DNA of 64,000 nucleotides. Source: Acestrorhynchus altus. Its lineage: Eukaryota > Chordata > Actinopteri > Characiformes > Acestrorhynchidae. Within the stretch, counting starts at the first letter, position 1. Every line of letters begins with the position of its first letter. This document shows, one piece after another, positions 31,979 through 43,084 of this stretch. The position numbers were made by a program, and so were the translations under genes. The notes under the pieces were generated by a model. That model was not told where the DNA came from. It did no database searches and saw nothing but the letters and a program-made list of their open reading frames with translations. The DNA is taken from NCBI GenBank assembly GCA_034509495.1, contig CM067522.1, forward strand, positions 7,315,916 through 7,379,915, given 5' to 3'.

Positions 31979-33355
31979 AGGGTGTTGTCTGGCCCACGAA
32001 CCCACCCACTGTTGAACAAAACGTATTGTGGGCTGAGCCCCGCGTCTCTGCGCAGTCAGCTGATGCTGATGGTGTGTGTTTTCAGCAGTGCCTGTTAGTC
32101 TATATTAGCTTTGAACAGGGTGTTTTACAGTTGAGGTGATTAGTTGTGTTTAGTTATGAGGCTTTAAGAGATTTTACAGTACTCCTCTCTTCTCAATGTC
32201 TCTCTGCACTCTCTGTGTGACTAGTCCAGTGGATTCATGTCTTTTGGGGAGTGGCTATAGAAGAGGGCTTAAAGTAGAGGGATTTTATATCGGCTATAAT
32301 AAAAAAAAAATTGCTACTGGTTTCTACAAAATCACTTACGCCAGCTTTAATGGCTTTTGCTGTATTTCTTTAAGAGAAAAGCAACCTTACGGTACAGATG
32401 TGTTGTTTTATTTACTGATTTTGCACACAAAGGTGTCAGAGAACAAGGCGATTAGATGTTTGGGGATGGGGGGACGTGTTGTCAACCACAGGGGTGGAGT
32501 ACATTTTGATCGGTTTCGTGACTGGTCCCTGTACCCTCTCAGTGGCACATATCCTTAGCGACCCTCTGGGATTTTCCCCACTTCTCTTGATGGCCAGTCC
32601 ATCCCTGCTCAGAATGCCTACTATAAATTGTGAGGTGTTTAAGTGAGGCATGATAGTGGGTGCCTGGTAAATGAGACACTCCATTTCCAAAGTTGTGCAG
32701 GCATGTCTAAGAACGAATTCTGAACAGCCTGGGCCTGGTGTATTTTCCTCCTGGAATACTGCATCATTGTGGGCACCACGCAGGGCACCAGTTAAAGTGT
32801 TTAATGTTTTTGGCTTTTTGGAGTCTGCACTACACACAAACCCTAGTATCAACAATCGGTATCATGACTTATCAGACCACGTCAACTAAGATCCACTTAA
32901 CAACCTCACAAGACCAAGTGAGGCACTGTGTCCATTATTGAATTGACAGATGGTGGCTCTTCTGCTTCCAAAGTATCTAAAAACTAGCCAAACATTAAGC
33001 ACTTGTGGCCAGCCCCTGCGCTGATCATTGTGGGTGGTAATGCCTCTATGCTATATGCCTGGTATACCCATAACACTGTGGATGGAGGAAGATTTAAATG
33101 CCAAAACCAAAATGGGAACTGGAATATACCACTCATCTGTTACCCACTATCATGTCTCACCCATTATCATGTCACCGTGCCAGGTACAATTTAGGTATCA
33201 TCAATTCATAGTCAATATACATCCCTTCACTTTTGGCATTTCAGAGTAAATTGCAACACAAATACTCTTATACATAACATTATTATATTTTCTGGCACAA
33301 CAGATAATAAAGAAAATATCATGCACTGAAAAACATTTCACAATTTATAATTTAA
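31975..33355. other. Unassigned sequence with overlapping open frames
   Basis: A 139-codon minus-strand frame (32436-32855; contains CSEFVLRHACTTLEMECLIY) and overlapping plus-strand frames have no domain I recognise. The GC content is higher than that of flanking DNA. It could be an eroded transposable element; there is no splice-site, promoter or homology support for a gene. Confidence 0.3.
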
Positions 33356-33570
33356 CTCTTAGAACCCGAGATCCGCACTTCACGGACAGTTACATGCCAT
33401 TGTCAAGGCTTTATATCTCAGGATCAGAGCACCCTACAGATATGATACTCAACAAAATACAAGACGTACCTTACTGGACTGTGGCATTCATCATTATCAT
33501 TGTGTGCTAAATGATCAGTGAGTAATGCCACTCAGTGCATGTTTACTGCTCTGTCAACCTGCAATATCCA
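33356..33570 (+). mobile_element. Family P element, left end with TTAA flank
   Basis: Preceded by TTAA (33352-33355) and starting CTCTTAGAACCCGAGATCCG, then CGGACAGTTACATGCCATTG, ATCTCAGGATCAGAGCACCC and ATCATTGTGTGCTAAATGAT, parallel to 50054 onward and 53515 onward. Truncated on the right. Confidence 0.65.
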
Positions 33571-34201
33571 ATAACCTCACCCTCCCTCAAACACACTTAC
33601 ACGCTTAAAATCTACTTTTTAATCATCTTAATCATTATTCCAGGCACACTTCTGTAATAGACCTTAGAGATTTTTTGTTGGCTGGAGTTTAATGTTATGT
33701 TGTGCAGGGTACTGAGATGTTCTGCTGAAGCCTTGTATCAGGATGCTCTTCCTGTTTTAAGCAGAACTGAAACTGAAGAACTAAGCTGATGAGTATGAAC
33801 AGTACAGTAACCTATCTGAGTGCTATGGTTATGACCTCTTCCCAGTTAAATACAGGCCACATCTCTTTCTATCCACTCGTTAACAGTTTTTCACAGTCAC
33901 ATACAACAAGAATCTGCATTGCTCTTCTTCAAGCTGCTGGAATCACCAGAGGCTGAATGAGATGTTGCTGACGTAGCTATATTGATAATGATATCCAGTG
34001 ACTTTTCGGGTTACTATTACATTTTGATATGTTGCAAGACCAATAACAGTTTGAATATCTGATATATTTTGACATTATAATTATATTATAATATTATAAT
34101 AATATTGTCTGTAATAAAAGCATTACATTATTGTATTATATAAACATTTTAGGACACTTTGAAACCACTTTATAGAGGAGCCTTTATCAACAAAATCTAC
34201 T
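33571..34201. other. No feature recognised
   Basis: AT-rich spacer, with a run of ATTATAAT-type words at 34075-34110. Confidence 0.35.
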
Positions 34202-34505
34202 TAGTGGTATTTGAATTGCTGTTTGCCATTAGCAGCTAGTGTCTGAGAGAGCAAATTGGGGTAGATGGTGCTTTTTAGATGGTGCATTACCTAGTGCAAT
34301 GCTGTACGGCACAGGCGTCTGTTTCCTCTGAGAGTGTTGGCTACCCAGCAATGATACAATGGCAGCAGGGTGGCTTCACATGTGTCATAAGAATGCATTT
34401 GCTTGTCTTCACCCTCTTATTGTCATTGTATGTCATTAGGGGAGAGACCTAATGGGGTTGGGTAATTCAAACGTCCAAGTTAGGGGAGAAATTGGGGAAA
34501 TTTTT
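34202..34505 (+). mobile_element. SINE family A, diverged copy
   Basis: Keeps CATTAGCAGCTAGTGTCTGA then GAGAGCAAATT, GGCACAGGCGTCTGTTTCCT, GGCTACCCAGCAATGATACA, TTGCTTGTCTTCACCCTC and TAATGGGGTTGGG in order. It is older than 8018-8410. Confidence 0.7.
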
Positions 34506-35154
34506 GTATATAACTGTAAGTGTATATAATTTTAAGTGCCTACATTTTTGTATATAATTGCAAAAAATAAAAAAAAAAAGAAATAAAAATCAAAAGGATA
34601 GTTTTTATAACTAAAACTACATTTTATTACAGAGCGAGTAAAGTGTACTGAATTCCAGATACTTTTACCAGTATCAGTTAAAAAGGTAACATAGTTCAGT
34701 AAACAATGGTCAGAACCGACTATGGAGGACACAGCCAACAGGCGATGAATCCTGCTTGGAAAATCAAAAAGCAATTATTTATGTAGAAACTATATGAAAT
34801 AATGTCATGTTCAATTATACATTAATTCTATACATTTAAACTGAATTTTAAAGACTGACCTTCTGACCTCATACAGTCCAAGACAACTGAGATGATCATA
34901 AGGTTAAGAAAATATTTAAAAACATTTATTGTTACAGATTTTAAAGAACACAAATGATGTATGATGAGGAATAATTTAGGTACTGTTTTGTTCTCAAAGG
35001 TACATCTTTTTTGTACATAATAAATCAATATTTTTAGAAATAAATAAAAAGAGAAAAGGATTTTCACTGAAAGACACTTTATTGTACCATAACAGAGTAC
35101 AGCCCCAGTGTGTGTTTAACTTTTTTCTTAAATATGAAGTGTCATATTTTAAAC
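34506..35154. other. No exon recognised downstream of the V-set relic
   Basis: This is where a C2-set exon would be expected if 35155-35390 belonged to a whole gene. I searched the minus strand by eye for a cysteine-bearing Ig strand pattern and found none. Confidence 0.35.
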
Positions 35155-35390
35155 CTTGAATGTTTAATCTAGATTCTCTGTCAGTCTCGTAGTTGTCTCC
35201 TTTCTTACTCAACTCAAAGCAACAGAAATATTGTTTATCATCCATAAAGGGGACCACGTTTATCAAGAGAGATGTTGCTGGTTTGGGGGTTTCCAAATAG
35301 AAAGCATTTGAAAGAATGTAACTGTGAGCATAGAACTGTATGTTACACAGAGATTCACTCATCATAGCACATCAAGTGTTTGTGGTTAAA
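35155..35390 (-). pseudogene. Second decayed Siglec-15-like V-set exon
   Basis: The minus-strand frame SESLCNIQFYAHSYIL, then TSLLINVVPFMDDKQYFCCF, then ELSKKGDNYETDRESRLNIQ, followed by a donor-like G/GTTTAA, matches the second half of a Siglec-15 V-set domain (SESTC, LSLRIKAVMLRDEGRYFCRV in the intact gene; YESRHGVRLHVT at the human domain end). The F-strand cysteine survives. The sialic-acid arginine just after it is cysteine. A stop sits immediately upstream where VFKC should read. No first half of the domain, signal exon or C2-set exon was found, so it is a lone relic. Confidence 0.75.
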
Positions 35391-35544
35391 TTTAAGGCAC
35401 AGGAAGTAGAGCATCATATCCTTCTGTTACCTTTTTAAGCTGGGTGGCTGGGTAGAGGCCTCAACACCCAAGAATCTGCCACAGTGTGTTGATCAAATAT
35501 TCACAGAGAAAATAAAATATACTTCAAAACTGAGATCTGCATCC
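35391..35544. other. Spacer, no feature recognised
   Basis: Short unassigned stretch between the relic V-set exon and a family P element. Confidence 0.3.
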
Positions 35545-36260
35545 TGTTTTCTAGGCTTCATAACTCAGGGTCAGGAACATGGTACACATATCATAAAAAC
35601 TTACCCTATCTAACCCTATCTCATCATTATGTGATCAATTATCAGCTTGGAAATAAACTAAGATGTACTCTTTCACAACTGAATTGAAATCCAGTTTAAA
35701 TGCCAAAGGTGAATTCCAGTGCTGTTTACTGCTACTGTCAATGTGTACATGCTCAACCTGCACACAGACTCTGACTGAGTAGTGAGAAGGGGCGGGGCTG
35801 AGGATTTCACTGACCCAAGTATTGGGTTACAGAGCAAACTGAGAAGGGAAGTGCTGTCTTTCTCACACAGTGTTAAAATTTCAGAATAAAAGCCCTGATA
35901 CACAAAAAATAAAGGATATTCCGTTTGTTTGTTTTTTTAACACTGTTAAGAATTCCTAGGGTATAACAAAAAAAACAAAAACAAACAAACAAACAAACAA
36001 ACAAAAGAGCCCACAAATAAGTAAGCACAAGTACATTTTTGATCAGAACATGATAAAATTCATACAAATATTTAAATTCTATTAATATTTACACCTCAAA
36101 TGAAAACAAGTTTAAGTTGACTAGGATCTCTTGAAAATACTGCCTCTCAAACTCACAACTCTATTTCAGGTGAGGTCTACATAATTAAAGGCTCAGTATC
36201 TTAAACATTATCATCATAGACAGCTGCTAGACAGAATGACGGTGGCCAATCCAATCTGGT
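35545..36260 (+). mobile_element. Family P element, long copy with (AAAC)n insertion
   Basis: Shares TAGGCTTCATAACTCAGG, ATCATTATGTGATCAATTAT, GGGGCGGGGCTGAGGATTTC, GACCCAAGTATTGGGTTACA and TTTCAGAATAAAAGCCCTGA with other copies. An (AAAC)n tract lies at 35972-36004. The right part reads TTAATATTTACACCTCAAAT and TAGGATCTCTTGAAAATAC as in 50054-50605. Confidence 0.65.
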
Positions 36261-36461
36261 TAAAAAAAGAGACCCTGTGAAAATGTCATGTATTCTGAAT
36301 GATGGCAGTATTAATATTTAATTAATTTCTTCCTCCAAGGAAGCTGCTACCTGACACAATTTTGAATAGATACAGAATTTTCATTTGAAGTGCATGTTTA
36401 TCTTGCAAATTCTGTTATAACACTTTTATGAATTAATATGCCTGTTCTTGTTTCTACTATA

Positions 36462-36463
36462 AC

Positions 36464-36496
<33 letters not shown>
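36462..36496. repeat. (AAT)n microsatellite
   Basis: About 12 AAT units. Confidence 0.96.
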
Positions 36497-36539
36497 CTTT
36501 CGATTCATGTTAAAAACCAAAGCAAAGAGAAGACACTAC

Positions 36540-36835
36540 AAACCCTTCAATCCTTGCATAACCATGGGGAATGTGAGGTCTCTGGGCAACAAGATGGCCA
36601 AGTTGAATGTGCTGATCCAGTTTCAGAGGGACCTCGAGACCAGTCTGCTGTGCTTTTCAGAAGCATGGCTTCATGCTTTCAGATTGTGAGGGGTCACAGA
36701 GATACCAAACGGGCCGGTAAATGGAAAGGCAGGGGAGTTCACACTGTTCATCAAAACAGATGATATCATTCAACACACATTACTGGGAAGGAGCGTCACT
36801 GTTGCTCGGACGTTGAATTCTTAGCTGTGATTTAA
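36540..36835 (+). mobile_element. L2-like LINE endonuclease fragment, 5' half
   Basis: The frame from 36564 reads MGNVRSLGNKMAKLNVLIQF, then LLCFSEAWLHAF. With a frame change it continues VRGHRDTKRAGKWKGRGV and later VEFLAVI. This is the N-terminal apurinic-like endonuclease of L2-type LINEs (NVRSL.NK.DEL, CF.ETWL, R.D...SGK.KGGG). It stops where an LTR fragment begins and resumes at 37141. Confidence 0.75.
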
Positions 36836-36839
36836 TATT

Positions 36840-37134
36840 TGTATTATCTGAGTGTTACTGAGTGTAATTGTTGTTGCTTACATATGACCAATAACCATTA
36901 AGACGAGTATACATGAAGACAAGGCACACCAGTAGTCACAAAGACACAAAGACTGACAAGGACCAATAGAGACCAGGGACTAATATACACACAATCACAT
37001 AAGACACGGCTGGGACATGATAACGATGGGGCAGGGTTACAGATGGAACACAGCTGGGAATGGGAGGAGACATGAGGTGCTCAAAAGCACATGGGACAGT
37101 AAAAAACACAAAGACAGACCAGAGGGACCTGACA
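36840..37134 (-). mobile_element. LTR fragment inserted into the LINE endonuclease
   Basis: Read on the minus strand it starts TGTCAGGTCCC at 37134, then ATGTCTCCTCCCATTCCCAG, AACCCTGCCCCATCGTTATC and TTGTCAGTCTTTGTG, matching the order of the solo LTR at 12659-13104. It sits exactly between two halves of the LINE endonuclease reading. The far end is not clearly defined. Confidence 0.6.
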
Positions 37135-37140
37135 TCCACA

Positions 37141-37790
37141 TTCTTTCATTCCCATTTCAGGTGATTTTAATCATGTTTCACTTCCCTTCACACTACCAAA
37201 ATTCAACCAGTTTGTTAACTGTGCGACCAGGGAGAACAAAGTACTTGACCACCTGTATGCAAAGGTGAAGGATGCATACAGTTCATCTGTGCTTCAACCA
37301 CTGGGAAGATCAGATCATAATCTGGTCCTGCTTACTCCCACATACTGACCAGTGGTCTTATGGAAACTGACAAGCAAGTGCCTATGCTGTAGAAAACATC
37401 CTCTCTGGGAAGAAGGCCACATTATGATACCATCATGAGTCAGAATATTGAGCTGGTTGACACAAATATCTGAGTGTCCTGCTTGACAGTAACACTCAAC
37501 ACTGAGGTTGTGTACAAGAAGGGGAGAGGCATACTCTGCTTTCTGAGGAAGTTGTTTCAGGTGCGGTTTCCTTGTAGCAGTTTGTTTGGGGAGGCTGTAT
37601 CAAAGTTAGAGAAGCAAAGAAGCTCAACAAACTGATCAAACTCTGTTCTTGGTTGCTCACTGGAGAGTTCTGAGCTGGTGGTGGAAAACAGAATTCTCAA
37701 CAAACTGGCAACAGTCCTGGACAACACATCTCACCCCCTCCGTGACTTACTGGTCAGATAGCAGAGCACTTTCAGCAACAGCTCTTTTAT
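37141..37790 (+). mobile_element. L2-like LINE, endonuclease 3' half and RT C-terminus
   Basis: 37155-37345 reads GDFNHVSLPS, FNQFVNCATRENKVLDHLYA, KVKDAYSSSVLQPLGRSDHN and LVLL, the conserved GD(F/I)N and SDHN motifs of LINE endonucleases. 37410-37790 continues with SVLLDSNTQH-type, LNKLIKLCS and TSHPLRDLLV pieces of the RT C-terminus, frameshifted. The reverse transcriptase core between them is deleted. Confidence 0.75.
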
Positions 37791-37835
37791 TCATATATTC
37801 ACACAGAAGATATTCAGGTCTTCTATTCATATATT

Positions 37836-38537
37836 TGAGCGGAAAATGGATAGAGTGCTTTCTCCAGGTCAGGGATGAGGTCCTTCCACAAGTGGAGGAG
37901 TTTAAGGAGTCTACCTAGGGGTCTTGTTCACGAATGAGGGAAAACTGGAGCGGGAGATCGACAGGCGGATTGGTGCTGCATCAGCAGTGATGCAAACGCT
38001 GTACTGGTCCATAGTGGTGAAAAGAGAGCTGAGCCAAAAGGCGAAGCTCTCGATTTACTGGTCTATCTACGTGCCTACCCTCATCTATGGTCATGAGCTT
38101 TGGGTCATGACCGAAAGAAAAAGATCTCGGATACAAACGGCTGAAATGAGATTTCTCCGCAGGGTGGCTGGGCTCTCCCTTAGAGATAGGGTGAGAAGCT
38201 CAGTCATCCGAGAGGGACTCAGAGTGGAGCCGCTGCTCCTCCATGTCGAGAGGAGCCAGTTGTTGTGGCTCGGGCATCTAATGAGGATGCCTCCTGGACG
38301 CCTCCCTGGTGAGGTGTACCGGGCACACCCTACTGGGAGAAGACCCAGAGGAAGACCCAGGACACGCTGGAGGGACTATGTTTCTCGGCTGGCCTGGGAA
38401 CACCTTGGGGTTTCCCCGGAAGAGCTGGACTAAGTGGCTGGGGAGAGGGAAGTCTGGGTCTCTCTACTTAGGCTCCTGCCCCCATGACCCTGGATAAGCG
38501 GCAGAAAATGGATGGATGGATGGATGGATGGATGGAT
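37836..38537 (+). mobile_element. Rex3/RTE-type LINE 3' end, relatively young
   Basis: An open frame of 170 codons (37924-38433) reads IDRRIGAASAVMQTLYWS, KAKLSIYWSIYVPTLIYGHE, FLRRVAGLSLRDRVRSSVI, HLMRMPPGRLPGEV and GRRPRGRPRTRWRDYVSRLA. This is the C-terminal RT segment of a very common fish LINE that I recognise as Rex3-like. Just upstream, DEVLPQVEEF is in another frame with a TAG. After the stop, CCTGGATAAGCGGCAGAAAA then TGGATGG repeats form the characteristic 3' tail. 5'-truncated. Confidence 0.85.
38511..38537. repeat. (GGAT)n LINE tail
   Basis: Seven GGAT units forming the 3' terminal tandem tail of the Rex3-like insertion. Confidence 0.9.
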
Positions 38538-39359
38538 ATTCATATATTTACATAGACACGTTACCTGTACACAACAGACAGGTTTATCGATCTTTCATTT
38601 GTACTGTATTGTTACTATTGTTACCTGAATAATGCAGTCACAGAACAACTTCATCTGAACTGTGTATCGATTTAAAAGTCACTTTCAAACACTCAAGCCT
38701 GAAGAACAACACGTACTGGAGTCGTGGCATTTCATCATGCAGGAACACCAGGAAACAAAAAGATGCTCTCAGAGGAGAAGGTTTTCAGTGGTGCAGGCTG
38801 AAGTGATTGGAACATTCATTTGGCAAAATGTAGCAACCAGGCAACCCCACACATGGTGTCAGGAGCTGATAGCTTCCACAGTCACAGCTGACTAGACCAC
38901 CGTTAGCTTTGAACCACTTTGGTGCTCAAAAATGACTTTCACACTTGGCCACACCTGTTTAGTCTACAAGTTAAGCCATCTCTTCAAGTTAACCCATCAA
39001 GTTAACCCATGTTAAGGCCTCACAACATGAAAACACACAAGTGATTAGGGCCTGTGAGCACGTACATATCTACCTCCAGGGAGCAGTTGGGTTTATGGGC
39101 ATCAATGCAAAACTATTTATGGGCCCCTATTAATGATATGTGATATGGGTTTTTGTTTTAGTTTCCTCTGTCTGTCATAATGAAACCTGTTTGCAGTTGA
39201 CTTTAGTTTCAAAACCAACCCAAATATTTATAGGATTTATATATTTAGTTCCCAGACAACATTAGGTTTTAGGCTTTAGAGGAACAGTTTTAGAGGAATG
39301 ACCACAATGTAACCGCAAGGTAACTGCAGTTACAGAGCAAGAATGATTATTATGGGAGT
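38538..39359. other. No feature recognised
   Basis: Short frames (for example 38662-38895) have no identifiable domain. TTAACCCATCAAGTTAACCC at about 38990-39010 is a local duplication. Confidence 0.35.
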
Positions 39360-40870
39360 ACCACCAGATGCTCAAGGGTTTAAGTGGCTCTATGAATGAG
39401 GTCATGCAAACTTGGCAGACTAACCACTGCAATTCTCTCCTTAGAGCATTGCCACCCCTGTTGAAAGCCCCCTTGCCCTCACTTCTCTCAATCACCAGAG
39501 TTGGCTCACATTTCCAGATCAGGAGCAGGCACAGTCGATTTGCCTTGTAAGTGTAAGGGTTAGGTATTTGCAATGCTTGCTATTGTTTGGACATCATCTG
39601 GACTATTAGAGGCACAGGAAAAAGTGTCACGAGGAGAAAAGAGTGAGGAGATATCAACTTATGATTCACTAAAAGAGGGCTTTTCCTTCTGCAGCTCTGC
39701 TCGACTTGGAGCTTTTTGAAATGTCCTACACCAAGAAGCTGAACCTGAGATTCATATGGCTTCAACACCCCATACAAGTGCAAGCCATCGACTCCCATCC
39801 AGTGGGCAAAAGAAGAATCATTCACATCACCACACTCATTTATCTCACTTTAGGAGTGTTTCATCATGAACTTTATCCCTTCTGGTCAACAGATTTCCAC
39901 TTCACAGGATCATAATAGGTCTCCCCTGGTTAGACCTGCACAATCCTGCTATCTCCTGGACAGAGGGTGAAACTACAACCTGGTCACCTGAGTGTTCTTG
40001 TCCACCACTATTGAGAGCACTGTTGTCACATCTTCCTCAGATCCCCATATATTACAGTAATTTGTTTGAGGTCTTTAGCATAAAGAGAGCAACTCAATTA
40101 TATCAAACAATCCTATGATTGTGCTGAAGACCTTAAATCAGGTGTCCCTCTTCCTGAAGCCAAGATCCACCCACTCTCTGTTCCTGATATCAAAGCCATT
40201 GAGGAATATGTTGAGGGGAAGCCTAAGAGAGAGACTTATCAGACCTCAACTTCTTTCTTGAGACCCTGCATAGACTACAGACAATTGAAGTCTGCTATGG
40301 TAAAATATGTATTTCCCTTACCCCTGGTGCCTGAGGCCTTAGAGCAACTTTGAGGGGCCTACTGATTTACCAAACTCGATCTGACAAGTGGATACATCCC
40401 TGTTCGATTAATAGTGTGTAACAATGAAAAGTTTTTTTCAGTAACTCTAAAAATACTTTCCACTTCCTGAACTTGGTCATGCCATATGGTTTGGCTATCT
40501 CTCCCTCTGTGTTTCATGCCAGAGTTAATTATGTTTTAAGAGACATGATAGGCTGCTAGGTTTTGGTCTATACTGATGACATTTAGTTTTTTTCCAGGGC
40601 AGAATTCAATGTTTCCAGCAGGTGTGCAGTCTTAAAGTGACTACTAGAACATCAAATGTATGTCAAGTCAGAAAAGCATTTGTTCCATCATTCCTTCAAC
40701 GGTTTTCTTGGCTACATCATTAGACGGACCCTTCTAAGGACCCTTTTCTGGCCACCACCTTGGTCAGTGAGAGAACTACAGGTCAGCTGGATATATGCAA
40801 AATTTAAATTTGCTATAATTCCTATGTCATATCAGATTTTGGCTAACATTAGGTTATGTCCTAACTCTTC
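39360..40870 (+). mobile_element. Ty3/Gypsy retrotransposon gag-pol relic
   Basis: At about 39912-39960 one frame reads IIGLPWLDLHNPAISW, the signature at the end of the Gypsy protease region. At 40270-40600 reverse-transcriptase blocks follow in order: PCIDYRQLKSA, FPLPLVPEALEQL, TKLDLTSGY, NLVMPYGLAISPSVFH and LVYTDDI, the last being the active-site box. Many stops and frameshifts separate them. 39360-39550 may be gag remains. No LTR was identified beside it. Confidence 0.8.
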
Positions 40871-41107
40871 CTAAGGTAATATGACAAATATTTTTGGGAC
40901 ACAAAGGTTTTGGGACACATGACTTTATGTTCAAAGTCAGGTGTCTGATTGAGTCCCATTGCCACATGTCTATACAATTGAGCACATAGTCATGCAGTCT
41001 GAGTTAACAAACTTAAGAAAAGATGCTTTATGTTCCAGATTAGAGTGAAACACCAATTCAACACAAGGGTATTTGAATGCAGTTTCCTCCACACTTCACA
41101 TAATTCA
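40871..41107. other. No feature recognised
   Basis: Contains two TTTGGGACACA words near 40895-40915, perhaps eroded transposon termini. Confidence 0.3.
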
Positions 41108-41620
41108 CTATAGGCCAAGATGTTTGTGGACACCCCTTCTAATGGACACATTCAGCTACTGTGAGTTGCACCCAGTGCTGGCACAGATGTGCAAATTCAC
41201 ACACACAACTTGTCCCTGTAGAGAAATACTGCCAATAGAATAGGACTGTCTGGAATGGAAAAACATGGACCTATTGGCACCATGCCTAATGCCACGTGTG
41301 GGCTGGAGGGGTATAAAGTCTATAAAGTGATCAGTGAGCTGGGGAGCAGTGGAACTGTGTTCTCTGGAATGATGGTGATACTTCTGAGATTAATTGTGGA
41401 GTTGAGGATGAGGTGGGGTGGAAATCATACAACATCCTGACCTCACTGCGGCATTTGTTGTTAGACACAATGAAATCCTCACAGCAATGATCCAAAATCT
41501 AGTACTAGGCAAGAGACAGAGACAGTTACTCCAGCAAATCAGGATAAACTCTTTTTAATAGCCTTGATTTGGGAAGAAATGATTAATGAGCAATGAATGA
41601 ATGAATTTTGTATGTATACT
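41108..41620 (-). mobile_element. Family T MITE, longest copy
   Basis: Left end GCCAAGATGTTTGTGGACAC followed by CCCTTCTAATG, then CACAGATGTGCAAATTCACA, CCCTGTAGAGAAATACTGCC, CATGCCTAATGCCA, GGAACTGTGTTCTCTGGAAT, ACATCCTGACCTCACTG and GACAGTTACTCCAGCAAA. The same order is seen at 6665-7080 and, inverted, at 51210-51680. No transposase. Confidence 0.75.
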
Positions 41621-42483
41621 ACACATTATTGCTGTCATACAAAAAATAATTCATCTTCAAACCTTTTATTTTTTCACTCTCTAATGTAACGTGAATCTGA
41701 CCAACCTTTGCCACTTAAAGAACCCTACATAATGTTTTAAGTTATTAAGTATATACAAATTTTCATATGTGATGACATGCTACACTCTTATTCATCAGTC
41801 CTTGTTCTGGATTACTGCCCTCCAGTGTTTTCCCAGCTCTCACCCACCCACTTCATCTTAGGAAGGTCTTGCTCTTTGGTTTATTAGCTAGATCAGATGT
41901 CTTGGGTTGGAGGGCAATGCTGATCCACAAACAAGACAGATCCACTGGCTTAGAAGAACCACCATTTTTAAAAAGAGGTGAGAAGGTAGAACATTTCCAA
42001 GGTTACTACATACTTTCCTTACAAATTCATTGTGCTCTTGTCAGATATTTTACACAGGCTGTTTTATGAGACCAGTGTAAACATGGATTTTACTAATGTA
42101 AACTGTATGAATGAACTATATTTATGTACTATGATTACCTTACTTATGATGACACAGAAAGGTTTATTTTAATTTAATTTAAAGAACCATTTTTGTAAAG
42201 TGAGTGTGTAGAACCTCTACTTTAACTAAAGAAATACACTGACTTATTTTAGCCTTTCCACACCTATATTGATCTCTTTTACAAAAAAAAAGAGACCCAA
42301 AGAACCATTATTAGCACCTTTACGTAAGCTATAAGTGTAATAAACCCCTTAAAAGATGTGAAAAGATTCTTACTGCACTTTGTTCTTCACTTTAATTCAA
42401 GAAGTCTGTAAGTGACATACACCAAATATGAAATGTTCGACCATCAGGTAACCAGTTTTGACCTCATTTCTTCAACTAAACAA
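41621..42483. other. Unassigned, with AAGAACC-type words
   Basis: AAAGAACCCTACATAATGTT (about 41718), AAAGAACCATTTTTGTAAAG (42180) and AAAGAACCATTATTAGCACC (about 42298) hint at eroded copies of the repeat at 27370-27715. No gene was recognised. Confidence 0.35.
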
Positions 42484-43030
42484 CAGATCAACCATAACAT
42501 TATGACCACCTCTTTGTTTCTACACTCTCCATTATAAACCCCTCAGTGCTGGAATGAGAATTGTTCCAGAGATGCAGTCCACACCATCCAGTGAGCACTG
42601 AAGCAGGACAAGAGGATGATCAACCCAACCTGTGCAGAAACAGACAAGCTTCTGTCTCTGACTTTACATCTACAAGGTGGATCAACTAGGTAGGAGTGTC
42701 TAATAGAGTGGACAGTGAGTGGACACAGTGTTTAAACACTGCAGCAGCACTGCTGTGTCCACCCAGATCCACCAGACTAACACACTACTTTCACACACTA
42801 ACACGCCACCACCATGCCAGCATCACTGCAGTGCTGAGAATGACCCACCACCCACACAATACCTGCTCTGTGGTGGTCCTGTGGGGTCTCGACCACTGAA
42901 GATCAGGCTGAAAGGATAATAAAGTATGCGGGTGAAATACAGTCTGCCCCTGTATGCTCAGAGGAGCTGATAAACTGGACAGGGAATGTAGAAACAGTGG
43001 TCATAATGTTTTTTTAAGTAATAACATTGA
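42484..43030 (+). mobile_element. Family K MITE, complete copy with terminal inverted repeats
   Basis: The left end ACAGATCAACCATAACATTA then TGACCACCTCTTTGTTTCTA and CACTC is inverted at the right end (ending near 43040), whose reverse complement reads ACAGATCAATGTTATTACTT, then AACATTATGACCACTGTTTC and TACATTCC. Internal blocks are shared with 6245-6585, 24835-24930 and 48750-49010. No open frame of note. Superfamily undetermined; the end resembles fish elements beginning ATTATGACCACC. Confidence 0.8.
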
Positions 43031-43084
43031 TCTGTAAAACAGATTTCACACACAGAGATCTACTGCCAGGCTTTCCCCTCTCAG

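Noticed and set aside
34506..35154. C2-set and membrane exon for the V-set relic at 35155-35390
   Set aside because: A hydrophobic stretch near 34840-34900 is present, but no Ig cysteines or flanking splice sites support it.
37924..38433. 170-codon Rex3-like frame as a host gene
   Set aside because: The motifs, 5' truncation, upstream frame break and GGAT tail identify a retrotransposon 3' end.
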